A DNA stretch of 64,000 nt, taken from assembly GCF_024585165.1 (NCBI RefSeq), contig NZ_CP029008.1, positions 1,736,001-1,800,000 on the forward strand, written 5' to 3'. The first letter of the stretch is position 1, and each line of letters starts with the position of its first letter. The notes under the pieces are model-generated. The model made no database searches. It was given only the letters and a program-made list of their open reading frames with translations, and was not told the DNA's origin. The position numbers and the translations under genes were made by a program. Positions 55,011 through 63,101 of this stretch are shown here, piece after piece. Source of the DNA: Bradyrhizobium sp. WBOS07. Its GTDB lineage: Bacteria; Pseudomonadota; Alphaproteobacteria; Rhizobiales; Xanthobacteraceae.

Positions 55011-55331
55011 TTAACCGAGCCGCCGGCGCGCCTCGTCCCGCATCTGCTGGCGGAACGCCGCGCGCTTTGCCGGTCGGTCCTCCTCGCGCACGTCATGGCG
55101 ATCGAAGATGTCGAACTTCTCCAGGATCGGATAGCGCTCGCTCGCCATGGCGAGCACGCGCAGCACCTTGGTCGCCGAGGGCGTCGGGCCGCTCACCTCC
55201 CAACGCCGGATGGTGTCGGCACCACCTTTCTCAGGCAATCCGCAGAGCTTTGCCATGTCGAGCGCGGTGAGCTTCCGCTCGAGGGCGTCGGAGAGGTCGG
55301 CGCGGAGTTGCTTCAGTTCAGGGCCGGTCAT
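55011..55331 (-). CDS. Small HTH protein, XRE-like
   Basis: This 106-residue protein reads MTGPELKQLRADLSDALERK then LTALDMAKLCGLPEKGGADT, followed by IRRWEVSGPTPSATKVLRVL. The order of helices and the RRWE segment match a Cro/C1 or phage-repressor type HTH. The C-terminal part is basic and helical (RPAKRAAFRQQMRDEARRRL). It is a single gene with no obvious partner. The DNA target is unknown. Confidence 0.7.
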   Translation of the reverse strand: MTGPELKQLRADLSDALERKLTALDMAKLCGLPEKGGADTIRRWEVSGPTPSATKVLRVLAMASERYPILEKFDIFDRHDVREEDRPAKRAAFRQQMRDEARRRLG

Positions 55332-55513
55332 GTCGCCTCAATCCGCGAACTCGGTGAGGCCAATGCACTAACGCTGATTCGGGTCCATCCGAAGGCGGAC
55401 CGTCCGCTCCCGGCACCTTCCCCCGCGCACGGAGTTATGAACGGGGCGGCCCTGGATATCGTCCGCTGAATGGACACATGGCGGCAAGGGCGCAAGCTTC
55501 GGAGAGATCAGCC

Positions 55514-55795
55514 ATGATGGGCTTCAAATTCGCCATTGCCGCCGTCATCGGGGCCGGACTTTTGCTCGCGCCGGTCGCGGCCGAGGCGAAGAAGCAGCGC
55601 GCGAGCAGGCCTTACAGTGCCGGCGTGGTGGCCCCGAACTACGGCGGCGGCGCGTCGCCGGCCGCGCAGCCGAAAGCGTACGGCTCGTCCGGAGCGTCGG
55701 TCGGCACCGTCACGGCGCCGTCGATCGGATCCTACAATTGGCCGTCGGTCGGGGTGACCAATTCCGTTCCGACCTGGAGCAACACCACTCGATAG
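55514..55795 (+). CDS. Small exported protein, Gly/Ser/Ala-rich
   Basis: This 93-residue protein has a signal peptide (MMGFKFAIAAVIGAGLLLAP, then VAAEA) and a low-complexity mature part with KKQRASRPYSAGVVAPNYGG and SIGSYNWPSVGVTNSVPTWS. I place the start at the ATG at 55514 (GGAGAG 8 bases upstream). No domain is recognised. It may be a small envelope or secreted protein. Confidence 0.6.
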   Translation: MMGFKFAIAAVIGAGLLLAPVAAEAKKQRASRPYSAGVVAPNYGGGASPAAQPKAYGSSGASVGTVTAPSIGSYNWPSVGVTNSVPTWSNTTR

Positions 55796-55819
55796 AGCGA
55801 TGCCGATCAGCTTGAACAG

Positions 55820-56029
55820 TTAGATTCCGCGGCGAACCTGTTGCCCGATCACGCAGCGCCATGCTGCCAGCCGCTCGGTCGGATGCTGGTTCATCCAGTC
55901 GGCGAGCTGCGGCGCGCCCATCAGGCAGGACTACACCGAGACCTCGGCAAAATCCGAGGTGGTGACGGTTTGCTCGTAGCAATTGTTCGGAGAAGCGAGA
56001 CTGCAAAGCACCGCGATGATCTTGATCAC
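55820..56029 (-). pseudogene. Small Cys-containing ORF interrupted by an in-frame amber codon
   Basis: Starting at the GTG at 56029 (overlapping the stop of the upstream small gene by 4 bases), the frame reads IKIIAVLCSLASPNNCYEQT then VTTSDFAEVSV. It then meets TAG (55931-55933). The same frame continues SCLMGAPQLADWMNQHPTER then LAAWRCVIGQQVRRGI to a TAA at 55820-55822. The two halves look like one 69-residue protein with a Cys-rich, mature-secreted style. I believe related Bradyrhizobium proteins have a sense codon at the amber position, but that is from memory. The gene is probably inactivated unless the stop is read through. Confidence 0.6.
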
Positions 56030-56199
56030 GATCGGGTGCTCCCGTCGCCGACGAACGCCCGGCCAGGCGACACCTTATCCTGACCTTCGCCGGCCGGATC
56101 GGCCGAAGGGAAGATGCTGTCGTAGATGGCGCGCGCCTCCTGGATGAGGCGCATGCGCTCACGCTCGGACTTCGAGACAAATTGAATAACCTCGCCCAT
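56026..56199 (-). CDS. Small hypothetical protein (57 residues)
   Basis: ATG at 56199 begins MGEVIQFVSKSERERMRLIQ then EARAIYDSIFPSADPAGEGQ and ends DGSTRS at a TGA (56026-56028). The N-terminal segment is helical and basic-acidic, with no membrane helix. It overlaps the next frame by four bases (GTGA), an arrangement that suggests coupling. Short proteins starting MGEVIQF followed by a charged helix occur in Bradyrhizobium; the function is unknown. Confidence 0.65.
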   Translation of the reverse strand: MGEVIQFVSKSERERMRLIQEARAIYDSIFPSADPAGEGQDKVSPGRAFVGDGSTRS

Positions 56200-56566
56200 G
56201 TTGGCTCCGTATCAATTGGCATCCGTCATCAGATGACGAAAATCATTCCATTGGGATCTATGGTGCCGGCTTCGCCTTTGAAGCGGCACGGCTGATCACG
56301 ACGGAATAAAATACGTGTGAGCGCACCCGGGCATCTCGATACCTCCAGCGCCGTTCATGCGCGGGTCGAGAAGCCGCTCACCACCTTGTATTCGCTTGCA
56401 ATGCTCTTCGAGCCAGCGCGCGAATGCCGGTGTCAGCTTTGCTCCTTGCCTTCATCAGCAAGGATCATTCCGGAAAGCAAATGCCGTTGACTTGAATATG
56501 TTTCACCTTCGCGCATGCAAGTTTTTGGAACCAACGCGAGGTTTGGTGATCCGATGCAGTCACGGT
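56200..56566. other. Intergenic region with a possible decayed minus-strand ORF
   Basis: On the minus strand, MILADEGKE at 56468 and, after a one-base shift, KLTPAFARWLEEHCKRIQGG then ERLLDPRMNGAGGIEMPG to a TGA at 56296-56298 read like one broken small gene. Otherwise nothing is recognised. Confidence 0.3.
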
Positions 56567-58189
56567 TCACGCCGCCGGCGCAGGCTCCTTCCGTCCGGGC
56601 ACCGCAGCCAGCAGCTCGCGCGTATAGGCATGCTCCGGCGCGGCGAACAGCTGTGCCGTGGGCTTCAGCTCGACGATGGCGCCGCGCTGCATCACCGCGA
56701 TGCGGTCGCAGATCTGGGCGGCGACGCGCAGATCGTGGGTGATGAACAGCATGGAGAGACCGAGGCGCGCCTTGAGGTCTTCGAGCAGCTTCAAGACCTG
56801 CGCCTGCACGGAGACGTCGAGCGCGGAGACGGCTTCATCGGCGACGATGATCTCCGGCTCGAGCGCCAGCGCGCGCGCAATGCCGATACGCTGGCGCTGG
56901 CCGCCGGAGAATTCGTGCGGATAGCGTTCGAGCGCGCCGGCATCGAGACCGACCATCTTGAGCAGATCGCGAGCACGATCGAAGGCGATCTTCGCATCGA
57001 TGCCGGCCGCGATCGGTCCGGCAGCGATGATGTGGCCGATCTTGCGGCGCGGATTGAGCGAGGCGAACGGATCCTGGAAGATCATCTGGATGCGATGGCG
57101 CTCGGCGCGCAGCGCCTTGCCGGAGAGGGAGGTGAGATCGGTGTCGCCCATCCGAACCGTGCCGCGGTCGGCCTCGATCAGCCGCATCACGAGGCGCGCC
57201 ACCGATGATTTCCCGGAGCCGGATTCGCCGACGAGGCCGAGCGTCTCGCCCTTGAGGATGCTGAAATTGACCGCGCGCGCGGCATCGACGCGGCGGTCCT
57301 CGCGAAACCAGCCGCCTGATGTCACGTAGGTCTTGTCCAGACCGATCACCTCGACCGCCCTGGCCTGACCATCGAGGGGCTTGCGTGCCGGCGGATCGAT
57401 CGAGGGGACGGCGGCGAGCAGCGCCTTGGTGTAGTCGTGCTGCGGCACGTTGAAGACGGCAGAGGCCGGACCTTCCTCCACCACCTTGCCATGGCGGAGC
57501 ACCACGACCTGGTCGGCGATGTCGGCGACCACGCCGAAATCGTGCGTGATAAACATCACGGCCATGTTGCGGCTGCGCTGGAGGTTGCGGATCAGCTTGA
57601 GGATCTGCGCCTGCGTGGTGACGTCGAGCGCGGTCGTCGGCTCGTCCGCAACCAGCACCGCGGGCTCGAGCGCCAGCGCCATCGCGATCATGGCGCGCTG
57701 GCGCTGGCCTCCGGAGAGCTGGTGCGGATAGGCGCGCACGATGCGCGCAGGATCGGGGAGGCCGACCTCGCGCGCCAGCGACAGCGCCTTGGCGCGCCGC
57801 TCCCTTGGCGTCAGCAGGCCGTGCGCCTCGAACATCTCCGCCATCTGGTCGCCGATCCGCATCAAGGGATTGAGTGCGGTCATCGGCTCCTGAAAGATCA
57901 TCGCCAGCCGCCGGCCGCGCAGGTCGCGCCAGCCGGCGTCATCGAGCTTGAGCAGGTCGCGGCCTTCGAACTGGATCTCGCCGGCGGCGACGGACACCGT
58001 ATCGGGCAACAGGCCCATCAGCGCATGCGCGCACATCGACTTGCCGGAGCCGGACTCGCCGACGACGCAGACGATCTTGCCGGCGTGCAGGTCCAGCGAG
58101 ACGCCGTCGACCGCGAAGGGCCGCTCGGCACCCTTCGGCAGCGCGATCTTGAGGTTCCTGATGGAGACGGCGGGCGGGGCGATCATCAT
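56567..58189 (-). CDS. Peptide ABC transporter ATP-binding protein (fused DppD-DppF type)
   Basis: This 540-residue protein has two ABC ATPase domains in one chain. Domain 1 (about 5-260) has Walker A GESGSGKS, signature LSGGQRQRAM and Walker B VLVADEPTTALD. Domain 2 (about 280-535) has GESGSGKSSVARL, FSGGQRQRIGIARAL and IIVADEAVSALD (the Walker B ends DEA rather than DEP). Each has an OppD/F-like C-terminal extension, without an obvious Fe-S cysteine cluster. It energises the permeases just upstream. It is the last gene of the operon. Confidence 0.93.
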   Translation of the reverse strand: MMIAPPAVSIRNLKIALPKGAERPFAVDGVSLDLHAGKIVCVVGESGSGKSMCAHALMGLLPDTVSVAAGEIQFEGRDLLKLDDAGWRDLRGRRLAMIFQEPMTALNPLMRIGDQMAEMFEAHGLLTPRERRAKALSLAREVGLPDPARIVRAYPHQLSGGQRQRAMIAMALALEPAVLVADEPTTALDVTTQAQILKLIRNLQRSRNMAVMFITHDFGVVADIADQVVVLRHGKVVEEGPASAVFNVPQHDYTKALLAAVPSIDPPARKPLDGQARAVEVIGLDKTYVTSGGWFREDRRVDAARAVNFSILKGETLGLVGESGSGKSSVARLVMRLIEADRGTVRMGDTDLTSLSGKALRAERHRIQMIFQDPFASLNPRRKIGHIIAAGPIAAGIDAKIAFDRARDLLKMVGLDAGALERYPHEFSGGQRQRIGIARALALEPEIIVADEAVSALDVSVQAQVLKLLEDLKARLGLSMLFITHDLRVAAQICDRIAVMQRGAIVELKPTAQLFAAPEHAYTRELLAAVPGRKEPAPAA

Positions 58190-59028
58190 CAGCGTCCCTC
58201 GCGCGAGAGGCGCGGATTGAGCGCGTCGTTGAGGCCTTCGCCGATCAGGTTCAGCCCGAGCACGGAGATCAGGATGGCGATGCCGGGAAACACGGTGATC
58301 CACCAGGCCTGGCGGATCACGGTGCGGCCGGCGCCGACCATGTAGCCCCAGGAGATCAGATTGGGATCGCCGAGGCCGAGGAACGACAGCGAGGATTCCA
58401 AGAGGATCGCGGTCGCCACCATCAGCGAGGCCAGCACGATGACCGGCGACAGCGCATTGGGCAGGATCTCGCGCAGGATGATCCAGCTGTTGCTCTGACC
58501 CGTCACGATCGCGGCCTGGACATATTCGCGCGTGCGCAGCGACAGCACCTCGCCGCGCACCAGGCGGGCGACCGGCGGCCAGCTCACGACCGCGATCGAG
58601 GCGACAATCGAATAGATCGAGGGCTGCAGGATCGCGACCAGCACGATCGCGAGCGCGAAGCTCGGGATGGTCTGGAAGAACTCGGTGAAGCGCATCAGGG
58701 CGTCGTCGACCCTGCCGCCGAAATAGCCGGCCATCGCGCCGATGGGAATGCCGACGACCAGCGCGACCAGTGTCGAGACGAGGCCGACCAGCAGCGAGAC
58801 CCGCGCGCCGAAGATCATGCCGGCAAAGACGTCGCGGCCGAGCGCGTCGGTGCCGAGCGGCACGGCGCCGAGCGTGAAGGGCGGCAGAAACGGCCGCTGC
58901 ACCATGCGCCAGGGCGAGTTCGGAAACAGCATCGGTCCGAACAATGCGATCGAGATCGCGAGCAGGAGGATGATCAGACCGATGACGCCGCTCGGGCTCT
59001 TGAACATCGATTTCCAGAACTGTCTCAT
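58189..59028 (-). CDS. Peptide ABC transporter permease (DppC-like)
   Basis: This 279-residue inner-membrane permease has an N-terminal helix (GVIGLIILLLAISIALFGPM). The BPD_transp core is PLGTDALGRDVFAGMIFGAR, and the EAA-like loop is YVQAAIVTGQSNSWIILREI then LPNA. Its stop overlaps the ATPase start and its start overlaps the DppB-like stop, so the genes are translationally coupled. Confidence 0.93.
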   Translation of the reverse strand: MRQFWKSMFKSPSGVIGLIILLLAISIALFGPMLFPNSPWRMVQRPFLPPFTLGAVPLGTDALGRDVFAGMIFGARVSLLVGLVSTLVALVVGIPIGAMAGYFGGRVDDALMRFTEFFQTIPSFALAIVLVAILQPSIYSIVASIAVVSWPPVARLVRGEVLSLRTREYVQAAIVTGQSNSWIILREILPNALSPVIVLASLMVATAILLESSLSFLGLGDPNLISWGYMVGAGRTVIRQAWWITVFPGIAILISVLGLNLIGEGLNDALNPRLSREGR

Positions 59029-59996
59029 GAGGCGAATTCAATGCGCGGATCGACCAGGCGATAGACGAGGTCGGTGATGAGGTTGAAGATCAGCACCATG
59101 GCGGAGCAGATCACGAAGACGCCGAGCAGCAGATTGTAGTCGCGCTGGAGCAGGGCGTCGTACATCAGCCGCCCGATGCCGGGCCAGGCGAACACGGTCT
59201 CGGTGATGACGGCGCCGCCGATCAGCGTGCCGGAATGCACGCCGGCGAGCGTGACGACCGGCAGCAGCGCGTTGCGCAGCACGTGGCGGCGCTGGATCAC
59301 GGCATCGCCAAGGCCTTTCGCGCGCGCGGTCTTGACGAAGTCGAGCCGCTTCACCTCCAGCATCGAGGCGCGCGTCATGCGGGTGTAGGTCGCCATGAAG
59401 AACAGGCCGAGCGTCATCGCCGGCATGATCAGGTGCTTTGCGACGTCGACCGCGTGGGAAAAGCCGGTGAGGTTGGCGCCGACCGTCTCGTAACCGAAGC
59501 TCGGCAGCCAATCCATGGTGACCGAGAACAGCAGGATGCCCATCAGCGCCACCCAGAAGATCGGCATGGCGTAGAAGACCAGCGCAAAGACCGTGATGGC
59601 GGTGTCGAGGAAGGTTCCGGCGAAGCGCGCGGCGAAGGTGCCGAAGAGGATGCCGAGCATCAGCGAGATCGCAAACGCGGTCAGCGTCAGCAGCAGCGTC
59701 GCCGGCAGCCGCTCGCCGATCAGCTTTGCCACCGGCGCCTGCTGGCGGAAGGAGAAGCCGAGGTCGAGGCTGACCACGCCCTTGACGTAGATGAAGAGCT
59801 GCTCGGGCAGCGGCTTGTCGAGGCCGAACTTTTCCCGGAGCTGCTTGACGAAGACCTGATCGCTGGCGCCGGCCTCGCCCGCCATCACGATCGCGGGGTC
59901 GCCGGGCGCGAGCCGGATCAGGAAAAAATTGAGGACGACGATCGCGAGCAGGACGATCACGCCCTTGAGGATGCGCTGGGAGATGAAGGAGAGCAT
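59025..59996 (-). CDS. Peptide ABC transporter permease (DppB-like)
   Basis: This 323-residue permease has the DppB/OppB N-terminal signature (ISQRILKGVIVLLAIVVLNF then FLIRLAPGDPA). Five further membrane helices follow. The EAA loop is DFVKTARAKGLGDAVIQRRH then VLRNALLPV, and the C-terminus is FNLITDLVYRLVDPRIEF. It is paired with the DppC-like permease, coupled by a 4-base overlap. The substrate-binding gene lies 279 bases upstream, separated by repeat family F. Confidence 0.93.
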   Translation of the reverse strand: MLSFISQRILKGVIVLLAIVVLNFFLIRLAPGDPAIVMAGEAGASDQVFVKQLREKFGLDKPLPEQLFIYVKGVVSLDLGFSFRQQAPVAKLIGERLPATLLLTLTAFAISLMLGILFGTFAARFAGTFLDTAITVFALVFYAMPIFWVALMGILLFSVTMDWLPSFGYETVGANLTGFSHAVDVAKHLIMPAMTLGLFFMATYTRMTRASMLEVKRLDFVKTARAKGLGDAVIQRRHVLRNALLPVVTLAGVHSGTLIGGAVITETVFAWPGIGRLMYDALLQRDYNLLLGVFVICSAMVLIFNLITDLVYRLVDPRIEFAS

Positions 59997-60043
59997 TTTA
60001 GACGGTCATATCTTGGAGCGTGAGCTGAAGCCACGTCGACGGT

Positions 60044-60263
60044 GCGCCCCCTCGCCCCGCTCTTGCGGGGGAGGGCTGGGGTGGGGGCCGTCTCCGCATT
60101 GGGATTGCTGAGAACTGCGGAGAGTATCCCCGAGTGGAGAAAACCCTCACCCGCCACGCTCTGCGAGCGTGTCGGCCTCTCCCGCAAGCGGGAGAGGCGG
60201 AGCAAGCCCGCCGTCCTCGGGAAATCCATTTGCGATTGCCCTGCCGCATGCGGGGAGAGGTGA
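60044..60263. repeat. Long palindromic intergenic repeat, family F
   Basis: The left part reads GCCCCCTCGCCCCGCTCTTG then CGGGGGAGGGCTGGGGTGGG. Later come CCCTCACCCGCCACGCTCTG and GCCTCTCCCGCAAGCGGGAG then AGG, with further arms near CCGCATGCGGGGAGAGGTGA. It lies inside the ABC operon between the binding-protein gene and the permeases. Hairpins here could reduce downstream expression. Confidence 0.75.
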
Positions 60264-60275
60264 AAGGAGCAGGGC

Positions 60276-61826
60276 TCACTTGTCGAGCCATGCGTCCTTG
60301 AAGCCGTCATTGACCCCGATCCCCGTCGTGATCAGGTTCTTGACCTTGCAGCGCGTGATGGTCGGGAATTGCAGCTCGAGCATCCAGGCCACCGGCACGT
60401 CCTCGACCAGGATCTTCTGCGCCTTCTCGTAGATCTCCTTGCGCTTGGAATCCGGCGTCGCGACCGCGCCCTCGGCGAACAGCTTGTCGATCTCCGGGTT
60501 GGAATAGCCCTCGACGTTGTTAAAGACCTGACCCTTGGCGATGTTGCTGGAGATGTAGTTGCGGCCGACCCCGAGTGCGGGATCGCCGTACTGATAGAGA
60601 TAGGTGAAGGCGATGTCGTAGTCCCAGTCGCCGATCTTCTGGTTGCCGCCGGCAACGTCGGTGGCGATGGTCTCGATGTTGATGCCGACGTCCATGAGGT
60701 TCTGCTTCACGGCTTCACCCCAGCGCTGCCAGGTCTCGCCATAGGCGAGCGGCAGCAGGCGGATCTTCTCGCCCTTGTAGCCGGCCTCCTTCAGCAGCGC
60801 CTTGGCCTTGGCCGGATCGTACGGATATTTCTTCACGTCGTCGGTGTAATATTTGATGGTCGAAGCGGAGGGGCCGGTCGCGACCTTGCCGAGCCCGTTC
60901 CAGATCACGTCCTTGGCGAAATCGCGGTCGATCGCATACATGACGGCCTGCCGCACCCGCTTGTCGGCGAGCGGACCCTGCCGGTTGTTGAGCCACAGCC
61001 AGGCCAGCGGCGAGAAGAACTCCCAGCCGGCGCCGGTGACGCAGGTGTCCTTCAGCTTGGACAGCCGCGGCACGTCGAAATTCTCGACCGAGCCGCCGGG
61101 CAGCACGTCGACCTTGCCGGTCTCATACGCCACCGAGCGCGCCGCGGCGTCGGGAATGATCTGCCAGTAGATCTCGTCGAGATAGGGCTTGCCCTTCTCG
61201 TAATAGTTCGGGTTCTTGACCAGGCGGATGAACGATCCCTTCTGCCACTCCCTGAACATGAAGGGGCCGGTGCCGATGGGCGCGTTGTTGTAGGGATTGG
61301 TCTTGAAGTCGGTGCCTTCATAGAGATGCTTCGGCACCATCGGCATCGAGCCGACCTCGAAGATGCCGAGGAACGGGCCGAACGGCTGCTTCAGCGTGAA
61401 CACCACCGTGTGGGCATCGGGTGCCTCGACCTTGTCGACCTGCGCCAGATTGGTGCGGGCGCGCGCATGCGTCTGCTTCAGCATCTCGATCGAGAACAAG
61501 ACGTCCGCGGCGGTGAAGGGCTTGCCGTCGTGCCAGGTCACGCCCTTCCTGAGCTTGAAGGTGTAGGTCTTGGCGTCCTCGCTGACGCTCCAGCTCTCGG
61601 CGAGCTCCGGCTGCGGTTCGAGCTTGGGGCTGTAGCGCAATAGCCCCTCGAAGATGTTGCCCGACACCATCTGGGTCGGGCCGTTCTGCACCAGTGCCAG
61701 CATCAGGCCGGGCGGCTCGGGCTGGATCACGGCATTGATCACGCCCCCCGTTTTCGGCTCTTGCGCCATTGCAGGGGCCGTAAAGCCGCAAGCCAGGAGA
61801 AGACCAAGCAACACTCGTTTCGGCAT
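60276..61826 (-). CDS. Peptide ABC transporter substrate-binding protein
   Basis: This 516-residue periplasmic SBP_bac_5 family protein has a signal peptide (MPKRVLLGLLLACGFTAPAM then AQ). Family signatures are LAESWSVSEDAKTYTFKLRK then GVTWHDGKPFTAADV, and VRQAVMYAIDRDFAKDVI. C-terminal features include WDYDIAFTYLYQYGDPALG. It delivers peptides or related solutes to the permeases. The specificity is not visible. It is the first gene of the operon. Confidence 0.93.
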   Translation of the reverse strand: MPKRVLLGLLLACGFTAPAMAQEPKTGGVINAVIQPEPPGLMLALVQNGPTQMVSGNIFEGLLRYSPKLEPQPELAESWSVSEDAKTYTFKLRKGVTWHDGKPFTAADVLFSIEMLKQTHARARTNLAQVDKVEAPDAHTVVFTLKQPFGPFLGIFEVGSMPMVPKHLYEGTDFKTNPYNNAPIGTGPFMFREWQKGSFIRLVKNPNYYEKGKPYLDEIYWQIIPDAAARSVAYETGKVDVLPGGSVENFDVPRLSKLKDTCVTGAGWEFFSPLAWLWLNNRQGPLADKRVRQAVMYAIDRDFAKDVIWNGLGKVATGPSASTIKYYTDDVKKYPYDPAKAKALLKEAGYKGEKIRLLPLAYGETWQRWGEAVKQNLMDVGINIETIATDVAGGNQKIGDWDYDIAFTYLYQYGDPALGVGRNYISSNIAKGQVFNNVEGYSNPEIDKLFAEGAVATPDSKRKEIYEKAQKILVEDVPVAWMLELQFPTITRCKVKNLITTGIGVNDGFKDAWLDK

Positions 61827-62108
61827 GTCGTAACTTTCTCAAGCGAGGCCAGCCGAAAGCGCTTCGCAACGTGCTCGCGCGCAAAGCTACGACCAGTCCG
61901 TCCCAGTCCCCATCCGATATCGAGGCTCACACAGTCTCGTTCGGCGCCGCAAGATGAAAGTCTCGACAGCATCAGCACAAAAAATGTACAGCGCGTCCGG
62001 TTTTCCCCGCAGGCCTTCGCGCACGGAGCAATCAGCAGGCTTCGGTCATGGCGAGAGTTGGCGGAGCCGGTGCACAAGCTTGCGCCTGCGACCAAAAGCG
62101 TCAGACCG
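61827..62108. other. Promoter region of the ABC operon
   Basis: This 282-base gap lies between the ABC binding-protein start and the stop of the small minus-strand gene at 62109. No gene or repeat is recognised here. Confidence 0.4.
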
Positions 62109-62420
62109 TCATGATGCGCTGAGCGCCCGTCGCAATTCGTCGAGCGCCTCTGCGAGCTGCTCGCGATGCGCGATATCGTCCTTGGGGATACCGGCGACGC
62201 TGCCCGCGAGCTCGCGCAGGATGCCGGCGAGCAGGCCGAAATTGATGTGCAGGTGGACCGATTTGCGCTCGTCGGCGGCGCCCGGATGTTGCAGCGTCAG
62301 CGCAACGCCGCTGCCGTCGAGCCGCGCCTCGAACCGCGACGAATGCTCGAACGTGCCGACATAGAACTTGTCGGGATATTCGAGCGCGACCTCGGCCTTG
62401 TCGGGAATCGGTCTGGACAT
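62109..62420 (-). CDS. Hypothetical protein (103 residues)
   Basis: This 103-residue soluble protein begins MSRPIPDKAEVALEYPDKFY then VGTFEHSSRFEARLDGSGVA. A beta-rich first half is followed by an amphipathic helical half (HINFGLLAGILRELAGSVAG, then HREQLAEALDELRRALSA). I recognise no domain. It is divergent from the Irr-like gene, with a perfect FixK/FNR box midway (81 bases upstream of this start), so oxygen control is possible. Confidence 0.7.
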   Translation of the reverse strand: MSRPIPDKAEVALEYPDKFYVGTFEHSSRFEARLDGSGVALTLQHPGAADERKSVHLHINFGLLAGILRELAGSVAGIPKDDIAHREQLAEALDELRRALSAS

Positions 62421-62500
62421 GCGAACCTCGTTGATACCGGTCGATCCTGGCCGGGAATAGACCGGGCCGCCTTGCGATAGGTCAGGGGCGGCTTGCGAAT

Positions 62501-62514
62501 TTGACCTGGATCAA
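62501..62514. promoter_or_regulatory. FixK/FNR-type box between the small gene and the Irr-like gene
   Basis: TTGACCTGGATCAA is a perfect TTGA-N6-TCAA palindrome flanked by T and A. It lies 86 bases before the Irr-like ATG and 81 bases before the divergent start. Activation from -41.5 would place a plus-strand start near 62549. Confidence 0.7.
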
Positions 62515-62599
62515 AGTCGGGCCGGCGCCTTTGCGATCCAATAGCAACTGGCGGAAGGCGGCACTGCCTGTCCTGCTCCCTTGAGCCGTGAGACGATCG

Positions 62600-63085
62600 A
62601 TGGACATCCAGGCCACCCCTATCCCGGCGCTTGACGATGACGGACCTGATGTCGCCAGCCGCGAGCTACCGCCGGATCCGGGCGTGCAACGCTGCCTGCA
62701 GCTGCTCGGCAATGCCGGCCTGCGCCCGACGCGCCAGCGTCTCGCGCTCGGCCAGTTGCTGTTCCTGAACGGCCACCGTCACGTCACCGCCGAGAGCCTC
62801 TATGAAGAAGCGATGGCGGCGAACGCCTATCTGTCGCTCGCGACCGTCTACAACACGTTGAACCAGTTCACCGAGGCCGGCCTGCTGCGCCGGATCGCGG
62901 CCGACGGCATCAAGTCGTTCTTCGACACCGATACCTCGGTGCATCCGCACTTCTACCTCGAAGGCGAGGACGTGCTGGTCGACGTTGCCGACGGCCTCGC
63001 CTTCACCAAGATCCCCGAGGCGCTTCCCGGCCACGAGATCGCGCGGCTCGACGTCATCGTCCATCTGCGCCGCAAGCGAACCTAG
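62600..63085 (+). CDS. Irr-like Fur family regulator
   Basis: This 161-residue Fur-superfamily protein most resembles Irr: RCLQLLGNAGLRPTRQRLAL, then HVTAESLYEEAMAANAYLSL and ATVYNTLNQFTEAGLLRRIA. A basic C-terminus follows (HEIARLDVIVHLRRKR). Two features of B. japonicum Irr are missing: an N-terminal GCPWHD-type heme motif, and the His-His-His cluster, which here is His115-Pro-His117 (SVHPHFY). It may therefore not be degraded on heme binding. The ATG at 62600 is preferred; a GTG at 62588 is in frame. A perfect FixK/FNR box precedes it. Confidence 0.85.
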   Translation: MDIQATPIPALDDDGPDVASRELPPDPGVQRCLQLLGNAGLRPTRQRLALGQLLFLNGHRHVTAESLYEEAMAANAYLSLATVYNTLNQFTEAGLLRRIAADGIKSFFDTDTSVHPHFYLEGEDVLVDVADGLAFTKIPEALPGHEIARLDVIVHLRRKRT

Positions 63086-63101
63086 CGCCGCCGCGCGCGC
63101 C

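Noticed and set aside
55710..56222. 170-codon minus-strand frame overlapping the small genes
   Set aside because: It is an out-of-frame reading across two better-supported small frames and has low-complexity Arg/Ser composition.
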